Positions 41,158 through 41,385 of a stretch of DNA of 41,385 nt are shown one piece after another. Under the pieces are notes generated by a model, which saw only the letters and a list, made by a program, of their open reading frames with translations, ran no database searches and was not told the origin of the DNA. This DNA comes from a bacterium (GTDB taxonomy: Bacteria > Desulfobacterota > Deferrisomatia > Deferrisomatales > Deferrisomataceae). Numbering within the stretch: the first letter of the stretch is position 1; every line of letters starts with the position of its first letter. The position numbers and the translations under genes were made by a program. The DNA lies in contig JALUTY010000049.1 in the NCBI GenBank assembly GCA_027021615.1, positions 1-41,385 of the forward strand, in the 5' to 3' direction.

Positions 41158-41178
41158 ACCTCGTGCGGCATCCGGCGC

Positions 41179-41207
41179 TTGTGCCCGCCAACCGCCGTGT
41201 GTATGCT
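41179..41207 (+). promoter_or_regulatory. weak divergent promoter candidate for the S1-like gene
   Basis: TTGTGC (41179-41184) and TATGCT (41202-41207) are 17 bases apart and read toward the gene at 41243. Both boxes are imperfect. AAGGAGAG (41227-41234) then gives a good ribosome site. Confidence 0.35.
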
Positions 41208-41242
41208 CTGCCAAATCCTGTGCGTGAAGGAGAGCGGGCATC

Positions 41243-41385
41243 ATGAGCGACGGCAAGGATCCTGGGGCGGAGGCTCCGCCCGCCGAAGAGGCGACCCGGG
41301 AGGAGTTCGCGCGGCTGTTCGAGGCGGGGGGGGGTGGGCACACCGGGGGGGGGCGGCGGGTCAAGGCGGGGGACAAGCTCCGGTG
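41243..41385 (+). CDS. 5' part of a probable S1 RNA-binding-domain protein (cut by window end)
   Basis: The frame holds 47 codons and continues past the window. After an acidic, Ala/Pro-rich start come REEFARLFEA, a glycine-rich stretch and RRVKAGDKLR. This is the order seen just before the first S1 strand in RpsA-like S1-domain proteins (FxxLFE, then a GDxxxG-type beginning). The domain itself is outside the window, so the name is tentative. Two runs of nine G (41326-41334 and 41345-41353) lie in the coding sequence. Confidence 0.45.
   Translation, partial: MSDGKDPGAEAPPAEEATREEFARLFEAGGGGHTGGGRRVKAGDKLR

Noticed and set aside
1..41385. tRNA, rRNA or riboswitch genes
   Set aside because: Reading both strands I saw no cloverleaf with a TTCGA/TTCAA arm, no rRNA segments and no known riboswitch core. 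A covariance-model scan would be needed to exclude small ones.

Overview
The window is a GC-rich bacterial chromosome segment carrying one AT-rich foreign insert. Most genes end codons in G or C, are packed tightly (many ATGA or GTGA stop/start overlaps) and run on the plus strand. Gene content (MglA-type GTPase with a Roadblock partner, PilB/GspE ATPase, CheX/CheY, PilZ and GGDEF proteins, a six-haem cytochrome c, an acetyl-CoA transferase fused to a GNAT domain) points to a former-Deltaproteobacteria lineage (Desulfobacterota or Myxococcota, perhaps a Deferrisoma-like bacterium). This is inference from gene content; no rRNA or tRNA gene was seen.

Region 1 (about 1-5640) is accessory. An AT-rich three-gene operon (212-4980) encodes an amino-type DNA methyltransferase, a large protein with two GHKL ATPase domains (an N-terminal MORC/Hsp90-like module and a C-terminal histidine-kinase-like core) and a receiver-like protein with an unrecognised C-terminal part. 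A fourth reading frame starts by ATGA overlap and stops after 13 codons, which suggests that a downstream gene was lost at the island edge. Next come a strong inverted repeat and a frameshifted remnant of an AAA_14-type ATPase gene. This operon is the best candidate for an undescribed system: a methylation-linked module that looks wired like a two-component phosphorelay.

Region 2 (5635-23405) is mostly housekeeping and envelope genes: a YhaO/YhaN-type SbcCD-like nuclease-ATPase pair, an M23 peptidase, dtd, a small phosphoesterase, a HIT protein, a LapA-domain protein, mutS, a TPR protein and a LolB/DUF4292-like lipoprotein. It continues into a signalling and pilus cluster: a PleD-like diguanylate cyclase, a double zinc ribbon protein, a PilB/GspE ATPase, CheX and CheY. 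Region 3 (23508-28335) holds a ferritin-like protein, a membrane-protein remnant and an acyl-CoA synthetase on the minus strand, then a PilZ protein, a possible 46-residue ORF and a hexahaem cytochrome.

Region 4 (28400-32536) is rpoH, xseA (apparently with a CTG start), a REC-HisKA protein without a kinase domain, a Roadblock protein and MglA. Region 5 (32537-41385) holds pcm, a nicotinamidase-pncB NAD salvage pair and a sodium:solute symporter. On the minus strand are a CoA-transferase/GNAT fusion, a CysZ/EI24-like membrane protein and a YrdC/Sua5-family protein. The start of a probable S1-domain gene is cut by the window edge.

The intergenic DNA has its own structure. A 41-bp element occurs four times. 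Octamer tandem repeats lead into the hairpin GGGCCGAAGGCCC ahead of three genes, and heptamer tandem repeats follow it at two of them. A 231-bp palindromic MITE-like element flanked by TA sits exactly in the pncB stop codon.
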